NCBI RefSeq assembly: GCF_007991615.1
Contig: NZ_BJYR01000003.1
Coordinates: 62,001-126,000 of the forward strand
From: Novosphingobium sediminis
GTDB lineage: Bacteria > Pseudomonadota > Alphaproteobacteria > Sphingomonadales > Sphingomonadaceae
DNA: 64,000 nt
Reading direction: 5' to 3'
Below are positions 34,541 through 42,267 of this stretch, piece by piece. The first letter of the stretch is position 1. Each line of letters opens with the position of its first letter. The position numbers and the translations under genes are program-made. The notes under the pieces were generated by a model that saw only the letters and a list, made by a program, of their open reading frames with translations, searched no databases and was not told where the DNA came from.

Positions 34541-35949
34541 GGCGGCACCTTGCGCTGATCCCGGCGCTGTTGCTCGCCGGATGCGCGGCCGTGGGGCCGG
34601 ACTATCATGTGCCAAACAACGCCGTGGTTCGCGCGCCAGAGGCCCAAGGCGCGTTCCTTTCGAGCGGCGGCGCCACCAACGCAGCACCCCTCCCCGACCA
34701 TTGGTGGCAGCTGTTCGATGATCCTGTGCTCGACCGGCTCATTTCCGATGCCATGGCTGCCAACACGGACCTTCGCGTGGCGGAAGCCAACCTCTCGCGC
34801 AGCCTCGACTTGCTGGATGCACGCGGCGCCGATCGGGAATGGCAGGGGAGCCTTGCTGCGGAGACCAGCTACGCGCAGCGCTCGGCCGAGGCGGAGTTGC
34901 AGCATGTCCAGCCCCCGCGCCGCCAGATCTACAATGCGGGCGCGGCCTTCAGCTATGATCTCGACTTGTTTGGCGGCCTAAGGCGCGGGATCGAGGCAGC
35001 GAGCGCCGATGCGGAAGCGGCCCTTGCCGCGCGCGATCTGGTGCAGATCAACGTGGCTGCCGAAACCGCGCGGGCCTATGCGGATCTGTGCAACGGGGGC
35101 TTCCAACTCGATACGCTCGGGCGCTCGATTACCTTGCAGGAGAAAGCGCTCGCGCTGACACGCATACTCGTGAAGAACGGGCGCGCCGCCTCGTTGGAGA
35201 TCGACCGCAGGCAGGGGCTGCTCGAGGCTGTCAGAGCGCGCCTGCCGCGGCTTGCTGCACGCCGGCAGAATGCACTGTTCCGGATCGCTGCGCTGCAAGG
35301 GCGCGTGCCCGGACAGGCGGATGGATCGCTGCTCGCCTGCCGCCACCCGATGGCTCTGGCTCAGGCCATTCCTGTCGGCGACGGACAGGCACTCCTCAGC
35401 CGCAGGCCCGACATCCGGATGGCTGAACGCCGGCTCGCCGCAAGCACCGCGCGCATCGGCGTCGAAACCGCCGCGCTCTACCCGGACATCCGCTTGGGTG
35501 CCTCGATCGGTTCCACCGGCGCAGTGGCAGATGCACTTTCGCCGCTGACCAACCGCTATGGCATCGGTCCACTCGTCAGCTGGACGCTCAACCGGCGGGC
35601 CGCACGGTCGCGCGTGGCAGCAGCCGAAGCGCAGACGCAGGCCGATTTGGCGACCTTCGACGGTGCAGTCATCAGGGCGCTGCGCGAGGTGGAAACCGCG
35701 CTCAACTCCTATTCCGCCGGGTTGCAGCAGCAAGCCGATCTGGACCATGCGCGCGATGCGGCGGCTGTGGTTGCCCGCACCACGATACAGTTGCGGCGCG
35801 GCGGCAGGATCGCGGCACTCCCCGCGCTAGAGGCAGAACGCGATCTCGTCGCCGCAGACCTCGCCGCTGCAGAGGCGCGTGCGGCAACCAACGACGATCA
35901 GATCACGCTGTTCCTCGCATTGGGCGGCGGCTGGAACCCGCCCCGCTGA
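34534..35949 (+). CDS. NodT-family outer-membrane efflux lipoprotein
   Basis: A 471-residue outer-membrane factor with a lipoprotein signal: LLAGC, modified cysteine C17, followed by AVGPDYHVP as in NodT/OprM proteins. Two Ala-rich helical repeats complete the channel. It is the last gene of the aromatic-acid efflux operon. A small GC hairpin follows 18 bases after the stop. Confidence 0.92.
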   Translation: MVRRHLALIPALLLAGCAAVGPDYHVPNNAVVRAPEAQGAFLSSGGATNAAPLPDHWWQLFDDPVLDRLISDAMAANTDLRVAEANLSRSLDLLDARGADREWQGSLAAETSYAQRSAEAELQHVQPPRRQIYNAGAAFSYDLDLFGGLRRGIEAASADAEAALAARDLVQINVAAETARAYADLCNGGFQLDTLGRSITLQEKALALTRILVKNGRAASLEIDRRQGLLEAVRARLPRLAARRQNALFRIAALQGRVPGQADGSLLACRHPMALAQAIPVGDGQALLSRRPDIRMAERRLAASTARIGVETAALYPDIRLGASIGSTGAVADALSPLTNRYGIGPLVSWTLNRRAARSRVAAAEAQTQADLATFDGAVIRALREVETALNSYSAGLQQQADLDHARDAAAVVARTTIQLRRGGRIAALPALEAERDLVAADLAAAEARAATNDDQITLFLALGGGWNPPR

Positions 35950-35966
35950 GCGCAGGCGCCGCAAGG

Positions 35967-35980
35967 CGCGCAAATGCGCG
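35967..35980 (+). terminator. Small GC hairpin after the efflux operon
   Basis: CGCGC-AAAT-GCGCG, a 5-bp stem with tetraloop 18 bases after the outer-membrane factor stop, with no T-run. It is a weak terminator candidate. Confidence 0.3.
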
Positions 35981-36025
35981 GCAAACTTCCGCCATCGCCC
36001 GAGTCGGGGTGTAACAATTGTACAG

Positions 36026-36040
36026 TTAATCCTGAGTTAA
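36026..36040 (+). promoter_or_regulatory. CtrA-type binding site TTAA-N7-TTAA
   Basis: TTAA at 36026-36029 and 36037-36040 with exactly seven bases between and a C after the second half, a perfect match to the full CtrA site known in Caulobacter and relatives. It lies 49 bp upstream of the -35 element at 36089. It suggests control of the injection system by the cell-cycle/motility regulator CtrA; binding is not shown. Confidence 0.5.
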
Positions 36041-36088
36041 CCGACAATATTCGCGGATATGCCGTGTTTTTTCCGCGACGATCTACAG

Positions 36089-36118
36089 TTGACTCATTCA
36101 TCGGAAATCACCTACTTT
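36089..36118 (+). promoter_or_regulatory. Sigma70-like promoter
   Basis: TTGACT at 36089-36094 and TACTTT at 36113-36118 with an 18-base spacer, a fair match to the housekeeping consensus in an AT-richer stretch. Start of transcription would fall near 36125, inside the first of two dyads. Confidence 0.45.
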
Positions 36119-36122
36119 CGCA

Positions 36123-36162
36123 TTGTTCGAATAAGGGTCGAACAACGTTCCTATAAGGAACG
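36123..36162. promoter_or_regulatory. Two abutting perfect dyads (candidate operators)
   Basis: TTGTTCGA-N7-TCGAACAA (36123-36145) is directly followed by CGTTCC-TATAA-GGAACG (36146-36162). The 8-bp and 6-bp arms are perfect. Together they cover about +1 to +40 of the predicted promoter, the position of a repressor roadblock; they could also fold as tandem RNA hairpins at the 5' end. The GTTC/GAAC half-sites recall LexA boxes but the spacing does not match the alphaproteobacterial GTTC-N7-GTTC form. Confidence 0.5.
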
Positions 36163-36361
36163 ATGCAAAAAACGCACATTTTCAGCAGATTTGTCGGATT
36201 TTGGCATGAGTTCCAGTCTTCAGGCTGGGCTCGAGAGGATGCGCCTCTTCCCGACAGATTTCATCTGATTGCGGAAGTATTCCGGATTTACTCTGGAACT
36301 CGGCAGATTTCTTCGTACGACAACTTCACTGTTGTTGGCGATGATTGCCCCGTTTTGCGTT

Positions 36362-36385
36362 GGCCGACAAGTAATCGGCCGACAA
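36362..36385 (+). repeat. Direct repeat GGCCGACAA x2
   Basis: GGCCGACAA at 36362-36370 and 36377-36385, 15 bp apart, 56 bases before the sheath start. The core CCGACAA also occurs at 36041-36047 and inverted at 36191-36197, with CCGACAG at 36251-36257, all inside the same leader. Confidence 0.45.
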
Positions 36386-36440
36386 CCCTTTGGTGCGTGG
36401 GCTGCGGCCAGCACCGCCAGGACTTGCAAGGAAGCGCGCC

Positions 36441-38900
36441 ATGCCCGTCACCGTCACGTATCCCGGCGTCTATGTTCAGGAAATTCCCAGCGGTGTCAGG
36501 ACGATAACCGGCGTCGGCACCTCGATCGGGCTCTTCGTCGGTCGCGCTCTCAAAGGCCCGCTCTACGATCCGATCCAATGCCTGAGCATCGAGGATTTCG
36601 AGCGCGCGTTCACCAGCCAGTATGCCGGGGGCGATCTGGCCCGTGCGGTGCGGCTGTTTTTCCAGAACGGCGGCACGCAGTGCTACGTCTCTCGCATTGC
36701 TGACGAGATGGGCACCAACACCGTCAAAGCGGCCAAGGTCCAGCTCCTTACAGAAAGTAAGGCTCCCTCGCTCGACATTACCGCGCGGTCGCCCGGCGCA
36801 CTGGGTAACGATATCCGCATCGGCGTCAGCTATGGCACCGGCGATCCCGAAGCGAGCTTCAACCTCGAGGTCTTTCGCTGGGCCAGAAGCAGCACCGGCG
36901 CGGATACCAAGGTCGACGGCGAAATCTACGTCGGCCTCAGCATGAACCCCAACAGTCCGCGCTATGCGCCCGACATCCTCACGCAGCAGTCGCGCCTGGT
37001 AACAGCTGCCGATGCCAGCGCAGCGCCGGGTGGCCCCGGGTTCTCGCAAGGCGGACGGCCAATCGCGGCAGCGTCCAATGCGAACTTGCGCAGCGAACTG
37101 ATCGCTTTGTTCGGCAAGACGGCTTCGCGCACCAGCTTCCAGTTCCGCATTTCGGTCGATGGCGGCCCGGCACAGCTCGTCGATCTTGGCGATCTGGACT
37201 TCACCGTTGCACCGCTGCTCAATCCCGCGACGATCCAGACAAACATCTGCACCGCAATTGCCGGGCTGATCAACGCGCGGGTCGGTCCCTCGGTGGTGAC
37301 CGTCAGCCTCCAGAATGGCCCAGCCGGGCAGACCGGTGAGACCAACCAGACGACCAAGCTGCTGCGCATCGCATCGGCGGCGGGGGATGTGCAGATCTTC
37401 CCCGGCCCGAACCCGGCAACCGACATTGCCGCAGCGCTGATGCTCGGCACTGCACAAGGCGGCGCGGAAGTCTCGCGCTGGGCCGCAAGCCGGCCAGCAC
37501 CGAACGGCGTGGTGTTCGTCCCCGACCATGCCAGCGGAACCGCAGCAGTCGCCTTCGCAGCGCTCAAGCAGACGGGCGCAACTTCGCTCGGAAAGATCAC
37601 CATTGGCGGGGTCGACGTGCCGCTCGGGCCGCTGCTTGCAACAACACCGACCGCAGTCGCCGCTCCTGCCGTCCCGATTGCTGATCCCCGGTTCTTCCAG
37701 GATCGCAACAGCGCGAAACCCGCCGGGCCGCCGGATCCCGTCTCGGACGGCGTGCGCGAGAAACTCGGCCTGATCGCCTCCGCCATCCAGGGCTTTCGCG
37801 CTGCCAATCCGCTGTTCCCGTGGACAGCCGAGGTCTGCGGCTCGCGCCTCGCGATCCTCCCGGTGAACGGCCCGGACACCCTTTCGGCAGCGGTCAGCAC
37901 ATCGGGCACCGATATCGGCCCCAACTTCAACCAGAACACCCGCTACTACAGCCTCGGCAGCGCTGGCGGTGCATTCCAGTCGGGCGTTGTCCCCGGAGTC
38001 AACGGCGGTCCGCCGAGCGCGGCGGACTACGAGCGCGCCTACCAGACGGCGGATCGCGAGATCGACTTGTTCAACCTGCTCGTGCTGCCAAAGGATTCGG
38101 GTCACGTCGATGCGACCACCCGCGCGCTGTGGGGGCCGGCGAGCATTTTCTGCCAACGCCGCCGTGCCTTCCTCATCATGGATCCGCCCTCAGACTGGAC
38201 CGACTCTCAGAAGGCAGCCGGGCCTGCCGTCGGCGTCGACACGCTGCGCATCGGCCTCGTCAAGGACTACGCCGCGCTGTTCTACCCGAACCTCAAGATC
38301 ACCGAAGCGGGCAAGGACGTGTTCGTCGGGCCGAGCGGTGCGATTGCAGGGCTGATGGCGCGGATCGACGCTTCGCGCGGGGTGTGGAAGGCACCGGCCG
38401 GCACCGAAGCCGATCTGCGCGGGGTGACCGGAGTCCAGTATCGCTTCACCGATGGCGAGAACGGCGTGATGAATCCCAAGGGCATCAACACGATCCGCGT
38501 CTTCCCCAATGGCATCGTCAACTGGGGCGCCCGCACGATGGACGGCGATGACGGCTTCGCCTCCGAATACAAGTACGTGCCGATCCGGCGCCTCGCGCTC
38601 TACATCGAGGAAAGCCTTTATCGCGGCGTCAAATGGGTCGTGTTCGAACCCAACGATGAATCGCTGTGGGCGCAGATCCGCCTGAACGTGGGCGCGTTCA
38701 TGAACAACCTGTTCCGGCAGGGCGCATTCCAAGGGCAGACGCCCAAGGATGCCTACTTCGTGAAGTGCGACGCGAGCACCACCACGCAGAACGACCGCAA
38801 TCTCGGCATCGTCAACATCGTCGTCGGCTTTGCGCCGCTAAAGCCAGCCGAGTTCGTCGTGCTGACGCTACAGCAGATGGCCGGACAGATCCAGGCCTGA
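36441..38900 (+). CDS. Contractile tail sheath protein
   Basis: An 819-residue sheath subunit that contracts to drive the inner tube through a target envelope. The N-terminal VTYPGVYVQEIPSGVRTITGV segment and the C-terminal domain (DAYFVKCDASTTTQNDRNLG, then VVGFAPLKPAEFVVLTLQQMA) are the conserved sheath ends that interlock neighbours. It is much longer than Afp or pyocin sheaths and longer than T4 gp18, owing to a large middle insertion (about residues 150-520) expected on the outer surface. ATG at 36441 follows AAGGA. Only one sheath gene is present, unlike the three of Afp/PVC. Confidence 0.95.
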   Translation: MPVTVTYPGVYVQEIPSGVRTITGVGTSIGLFVGRALKGPLYDPIQCLSIEDFERAFTSQYAGGDLARAVRLFFQNGGTQCYVSRIADEMGTNTVKAAKVQLLTESKAPSLDITARSPGALGNDIRIGVSYGTGDPEASFNLEVFRWARSSTGADTKVDGEIYVGLSMNPNSPRYAPDILTQQSRLVTAADASAAPGGPGFSQGGRPIAAASNANLRSELIALFGKTASRTSFQFRISVDGGPAQLVDLGDLDFTVAPLLNPATIQTNICTAIAGLINARVGPSVVTVSLQNGPAGQTGETNQTTKLLRIASAAGDVQIFPGPNPATDIAAALMLGTAQGGAEVSRWAASRPAPNGVVFVPDHASGTAAVAFAALKQTGATSLGKITIGGVDVPLGPLLATTPTAVAAPAVPIADPRFFQDRNSAKPAGPPDPVSDGVREKLGLIASAIQGFRAANPLFPWTAEVCGSRLAILPVNGPDTLSAAVSTSGTDIGPNFNQNTRYYSLGSAGGAFQSGVVPGVNGGPPSAADYERAYQTADREIDLFNLLVLPKDSGHVDATTRALWGPASIFCQRRRAFLIMDPPSDWTDSQKAAGPAVGVDTLRIGLVKDYAALFYPNLKITEAGKDVFVGPSGAIAGLMARIDASRGVWKAPAGTEADLRGVTGVQYRFTDGENGVMNPKGINTIRVFPNGIVNWGARTMDGDDGFASEYKYVPIRRLALYIEESLYRGVKWVVFEPNDESLWAQIRLNVGAFMNNLFRQGAFQGQTPKDAYFVKCDASTTTQNDRNLGIVNIVVGFAPLKPAEFVVLTLQQMAGQIQA

Positions 38901-38922
38901 CACCCATCGAAAGGGTCTTTCA

Positions 38923-39423
38923 ATGGTCCAGTTTCCCGTAAATACGCACCGGTTCGATCCCTACAAGAACATGAAGTTCCGCGTGAAATGGGATGGGCGC
39001 TATGTCGCCGGGGTATCGAAAGTCTCGGCGCTCAAGCGCAGCACCGAGATCGTTTCCCACCGCGAAGGCGGTGATGCCAGCACCTCGCGCCATTCGCCCT
39101 CGGTGTGGAAGTTCGAACCGATCACGCTCGAACGCGGTGTGACCCACGATCTCGAGTTCGAGGACTGGGCGAACAAGGTCTACACCGTCGAAGGCGGGAT
39201 GGTGCAGACGCTCAAGGGCTTCCGCAAGGACATCCTGATCGAACTGCTCAACGAGCAGGGCGTGATCGCCAAGACCTACAAGGTGTTCCGCTGCTGGGTC
39301 TCGGAATACCAGGCCCTGCCCGAACTCGATGCCAACGGGCATGCGGTGGCCTTCGAACATATCGTCATCCAGAACGAAGGCTGGGTGCGCGATCTCGACG
39401 TTGCCGAACCTGCCGAGACATGA
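38923..39423 (+). CDS. Tail tube protein (T4 gp19-like)
   Basis: A 166-residue inner-tube subunit. The FRVKWDGRYVAGVSKVSALKR and EGGDASTSRHSPSVWKFEPITLERG segments are diagnostic of gp19/Afp1-type tube proteins. A small hairpin GAAAG-GGT-CTTTC (38909-38921) just before the ATG encloses part of the ribosome site. This might tune tube synthesis relative to sheath. The gene overlaps the next by 4 bases (ATGA). Confidence 0.95.
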   Translation: MVQFPVNTHRFDPYKNMKFRVKWDGRYVAGVSKVSALKRSTEIVSHREGGDASTSRHSPSVWKFEPITLERGVTHDLEFEDWANKVYTVEGGMVQTLKGFRKDILIELLNEQGVIAKTYKVFRCWVSEYQALPELDANGHAVAFEHIVIQNEGWVRDLDVAEPAET

Positions 39424-40181
39424 TCGTGGCCGCGCGCGGGTGGTCCGAGCGCGTTTCCCCGCGCACCAGCTTTGCGGACCCGCCAACACTTCGCCTGCGT
39501 GAGCCGACCGGGCAGGACGAACTCTCGCTCGAGGGCATCGATACGCGCGCGGCCACCCGGTTGCTCACACGGCTGGCTGATCCGCCCGATGCCATTGTCG
39601 CCCTATCGGCCAGCGACCGCGATCTACTCTTGGCGGCGCTGCACCGCGGCCTGTGGGGGGACCGGATCGTCTCCTCGCTGGAATGCGCGGCCTGCGGTGC
39701 ACCCTACGACCTCTCCTTCACCCTCTCAGACCTGCAGCGCCAGATCGAAAGCGCTCGCGCGCCCAGCGAGGTGATTGCACTGCGCACGCTGGAGGATGGC
39801 AGCGCTGTGATCTACCTGCCCTCAGCCGAAGAGGAGGATGCCGCCGCGCAAGCGGGGCCCCTCGCCGGGCAGGCGCAACTCGCCAACGCGATGATCGGTG
39901 ATGGCGGCCCTATCCCCGCCGATCTCGACGAACGGCTTGAGGCACTGGCCCCGCTACTCGACGTCGATCTCGAGGCACCCTGCGCCGAATGCGGCCACGA
40001 GGCGCTGGCGCGGTTCGATATCCAGACCTTCACCCTCCAGCGCCTGCTTGATGAACGCGAGGCTGTGCTGGGCGAAGTGCACGAACTTGCCAGCGGCTAT
40101 CATTGGGGGCTTGCCGAGATCCTGAGCCTCCCGCGCGGAGTGCGGCGGTCCTTTGCGCATCGGCTGGGCGCAGCCGAATGA
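39420..40181 (+). CDS. Injection-system protein with two CxxC pairs
   Basis: A 253-residue protein with cysteine pairs C89-AA-C92 and C188-AE-C191, each followed by Gly, which could bind one zinc as a split zinc ribbon. The start (ATGA overlap with the tube gene) and end (ATGA overlap with the next) put it firmly in the operon. By position it corresponds to the small assembly or baseplate proteins found after the tube in phage-like systems (T4 gp26-like or a tail-assembly chaperone), but I see no decisive motif. The function is therefore unassigned. Confidence 0.75.
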   Translation: MIVAARGWSERVSPRTSFADPPTLRLREPTGQDELSLEGIDTRAATRLLTRLADPPDAIVALSASDRDLLLAALHRGLWGDRIVSSLECAACGAPYDLSFTLSDLQRQIESARAPSEVIALRTLEDGSAVIYLPSAEEEDAAAQAGPLAGQAQLANAMIGDGGPIPADLDERLEALAPLLDVDLEAPCAECGHEALARFDIQTFTLQRLLDEREAVLGEVHELASGYHWGLAEILSLPRGVRRSFAHRLGAAE

Positions 40182-40966
40182 ACTATCGCGAACGCCTCCT
40201 GAGCCGCGCGGCGGCAGTGCCCCGATCGGGCGGCGAAGCGCTGTTCGATCCCTTTGCGCAAGTTGCCGCGTGGCTGCCCGAAGAAACGGCGCAAAGTTCG
40301 CCGATCGCGCCCGCCTCACCCCAGATATTGCCGCAAGGCGAGCCAACTGCGCGCGCCTCTGAAGTCCTGAGCCATCCGCCTGCCCCTCTCGCACAGCCGA
40401 TCCGCCCCCAGCCCAATTCAGCAAGCGCGGCCAGCCCTGCCCCTGAACGCAGCGCAGCGGCACCTGCGGCGCTCACCGACAAGCCCGGCGCCGTCCCGCC
40501 AGCTGTGACCCCGCCCGATCCGCTGGCGATAGCCGACGCCTTCTTCAACGAGATCGCGCCGAACCTTGCTCGATCGCCAAGCTACGCGGCAACTCCGGCG
40601 ACGTCCGAGCGCGAACCTTTGCAGCCCGGCAAGCAAACCGCACCCGCTGAAACACCCGCCATTCGCGCTGCGCCGGCGCTGCCGCCTGCACCATCTGCGC
40701 CGCTGCAGGCATCACACACGGTCGTACCGCCCAAGCCCGCCGAAGCGCCGCTGCCACGCGCTGCTGCGCAGGCGGCAAGGCGCTCAGCACCGCCCACAGA
40801 AGCCAGGCCCGCGCCGCAGCGGCCTGAACGGGCGCGCAAGCCGCAACCCCCACTGATCGACGCCGCGCGCGATGCGCGGGTGATCGCCGTCAGCTCATCC
40901 GCAGCGCCGCGCAGCGATCTGGCGCATAGCCTCGGCATCCTGCGCTTCGGGATCGGGCAAGGCTGA
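40178..40966 (+). CDS. Pro/Ala-rich, probably disordered injection-system protein
   Basis: A 262-residue protein. A short ordered start (MNYRERLLSRAAAVP, then GGEALFDPFAQVAAWLP) and a short conserved-looking end (DARVIAVSSSAAP to SLGILRFGIGQG) flank about 190 residues dominated by Pro, Ala, Gln and Glu. No catalytic motif, signal peptide or membrane segment is visible. It overlaps the CxxC gene by 4 bases and precedes the DUF4255 gene by 5. A flexible linker or assembly factor is conceivable; I do not recognise a family. Confidence 0.7.
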   Translation: MNYRERLLSRAAAVPRSGGEALFDPFAQVAAWLPEETAQSSPIAPASPQILPQGEPTARASEVLSHPPAPLAQPIRPQPNSASAASPAPERSAAAPAALTDKPGAVPPAVTPPDPLAIADAFFNEIAPNLARSPSYAATPATSEREPLQPGKQTAPAETPAIRAAPALPPAPSAPLQASHTVVPPKPAEAPLPRAAAQAARRSAPPTEARPAPQRPERARKPQPPLIDAARDARVIAVSSSAAPRSDLAHSLGILRFGIGQG

Positions 40967-40971
40967 TCGCC

Positions 40972-42267
40972 ATGGCGCTGCTCGATCTCAGCCTCGTCAC
41001 CCGCTGTTTCACCACCATGCTGAGCGAGCGCCTGCCGGCCTTTCCTGTCTGGCCGGGCAGCGCCACGCTGAATGTCTCGGCCGGCCCGCCCGATGCCGTG
41101 AACGGCGCTCACGCACTCAGCTTCTACCTCTACCACGTTCGCGAGGCTGCCCATGCCGTCGCGCAGGACTGGCCGGCGAGCGGCGACAACCCGCAACGCC
41201 TGCGGCCGATGAGCCTCACGCTGTCCTATGTGCTCACTCCGCGCTCCAACATCGCCGACGCCAACCTCAGGGCGCTCGCCGACCAGCTGATGATGGGTCT
41301 CGCGCTCAAGACTCTGCGCGATTGTGCGAAGATTGACGACACGACGATCGTGATCGGCAAAGGTGGCCCGGTGCTGGTGATGCCGACCGCCATGCGCGGC
41401 CGCCGCAACCTGCTGCGCGTAAGCCTGCGCCCGACCGAGGCAACCGAAGCCGCGCAATACTGGCAGGCGGGAACCGGCCCGGTGCGCCTTGCCGCGTACT
41501 ACGAAGTCGCCGCGACGCTGCTTGAACCGGATGAGACGATGACCCGCAGCGGCCGCGTGCTGATGGTCGGCGTCCACACTTTCGTGCGCGGCGAACCGCG
41601 CATCGATGCGGTGACCAACACGCTCGCCTTTCTCGCACCGGGCGAAAGCGAACCGCGTCAGCTCGAGCTTTCGCCGGCGTCGGTGCCCTATGGCGGGCGG
41701 CTCATCGTTTCCGGCGCAGATCTCAAGGGTGATCGCACCGCGCTGCTCCTCACGCATCAGGATTTCGCCGATCCGGTGGTCGCCGATGCCGCCTGGAAGC
41801 TCGCAACCGATGGCTCTGTCCTGAGCGTAGAAGTGCAGCCCAAGGCCAGCGGCACCACGCTGCTGCCCGGCATCTATGGCGCGATGGTCCGCACCACCGC
41901 GCGCAAGACGCTGCCTGATGGTTCGCAGCGCGATTTCGATGCGGTCTCGAACCAGATCGGCTTCGCGATCGCGCCAGCGATCCTGTCTGTCACCGGCGGG
42001 GCCGTGCGCACAATCAAGGTCGACCGCTTCCAACCACACTTGCTGGCAGACGGCGACCTCATGGTCTTCGCCGGTTCTGACCGCCTGACCCGCAGCCCGA
42101 CCTCTCCGCCCGGACCGGGGCAGTTCCACACGCCCTCCTCGCCCGCCGCCGCAACAAGCACCCTTCGCTTCCGTTTTCCCGCAAGCGCCGTGCCCGGCAG
42201 TGTCCTGCCGATCCGCCTGATCGTCCGTTCGGCGGAATCCGGTCCCTGGTGGGAGACCGTGCCATGA
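40972..42267 (+). CDS. DUF4255 (Pvc16/Afp16-like) tail terminator protein
   Basis: A 431-residue protein. Residues 1-190 match the DUF4255/Pvc16 N-domain (SLVTRCFTTMLSERLPAFPVW, ALSFYLYHVREA, SLTLSYVLTPRS, YYEVAATLLEPDE), known in Afp16/Pvc16 as the cap that ends tube and sheath growth. Residues about 220-431 look like two Ig-like (IPT or carbohydrate-binding-like) beta domains (VPYGGRLIVSGADLKGD, GTTLLPGIYGA), an extension beyond the minimal family. It overlaps the ATPase gene by 4 bases. Confidence 0.88.
   Translation: MALLDLSLVTRCFTTMLSERLPAFPVWPGSATLNVSAGPPDAVNGAHALSFYLYHVREAAHAVAQDWPASGDNPQRLRPMSLTLSYVLTPRSNIADANLRALADQLMMGLALKTLRDCAKIDDTTIVIGKGGPVLVMPTAMRGRRNLLRVSLRPTEATEAAQYWQAGTGPVRLAAYYEVAATLLEPDETMTRSGRVLMVGVHTFVRGEPRIDAVTNTLAFLAPGESEPRQLELSPASVPYGGRLIVSGADLKGDRTALLLTHQDFADPVVADAAWKLATDGSVLSVEVQPKASGTTLLPGIYGAMVRTTARKTLPDGSQRDFDAVSNQIGFAIAPAILSVTGGAVRTIKVDRFQPHLLADGDLMVFAGSDRLTRSPTSPPGPGQFHTPSSPAAATSTLRFRFPASAVPGSVLPIRLIVRSAESGPWWETVP

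Larger units (their letters stand above)
35950..36440 (+). promoter_or_regulatory. Leader region of the injection-system operon
   Basis: The 491 bases before the sheath gene contain no convincing gene and are much less GC-rich than the rest of the window from about 36005 to 36340. They hold a CtrA-type site, a sigma70-like promoter, two abutting dyads and several CCGACAA motifs (listed separately). If transcription starts near 36125, the untranslated leader is about 315 bases, long enough for additional control. Confidence 0.65.

Noticed and set aside
36123..36162. LexA (SOS) box in the injection-system promoter.
   Set aside because: GTTC/GAAC half-sites are present, but the alphaproteobacterial GTTC-N7-GTTC spacing and the Bacillus-type CGAAC-N4-GTTCG are not matched.
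36163..36507. A 114-codon open frame in the injection-system leader, starting just after the second dyad.
   Set aside because: It overlaps the sheath start by 67 bases, has composition unlike a protein (many Cys, Pro, Ser and Arg in its second half) and no recognisable family.
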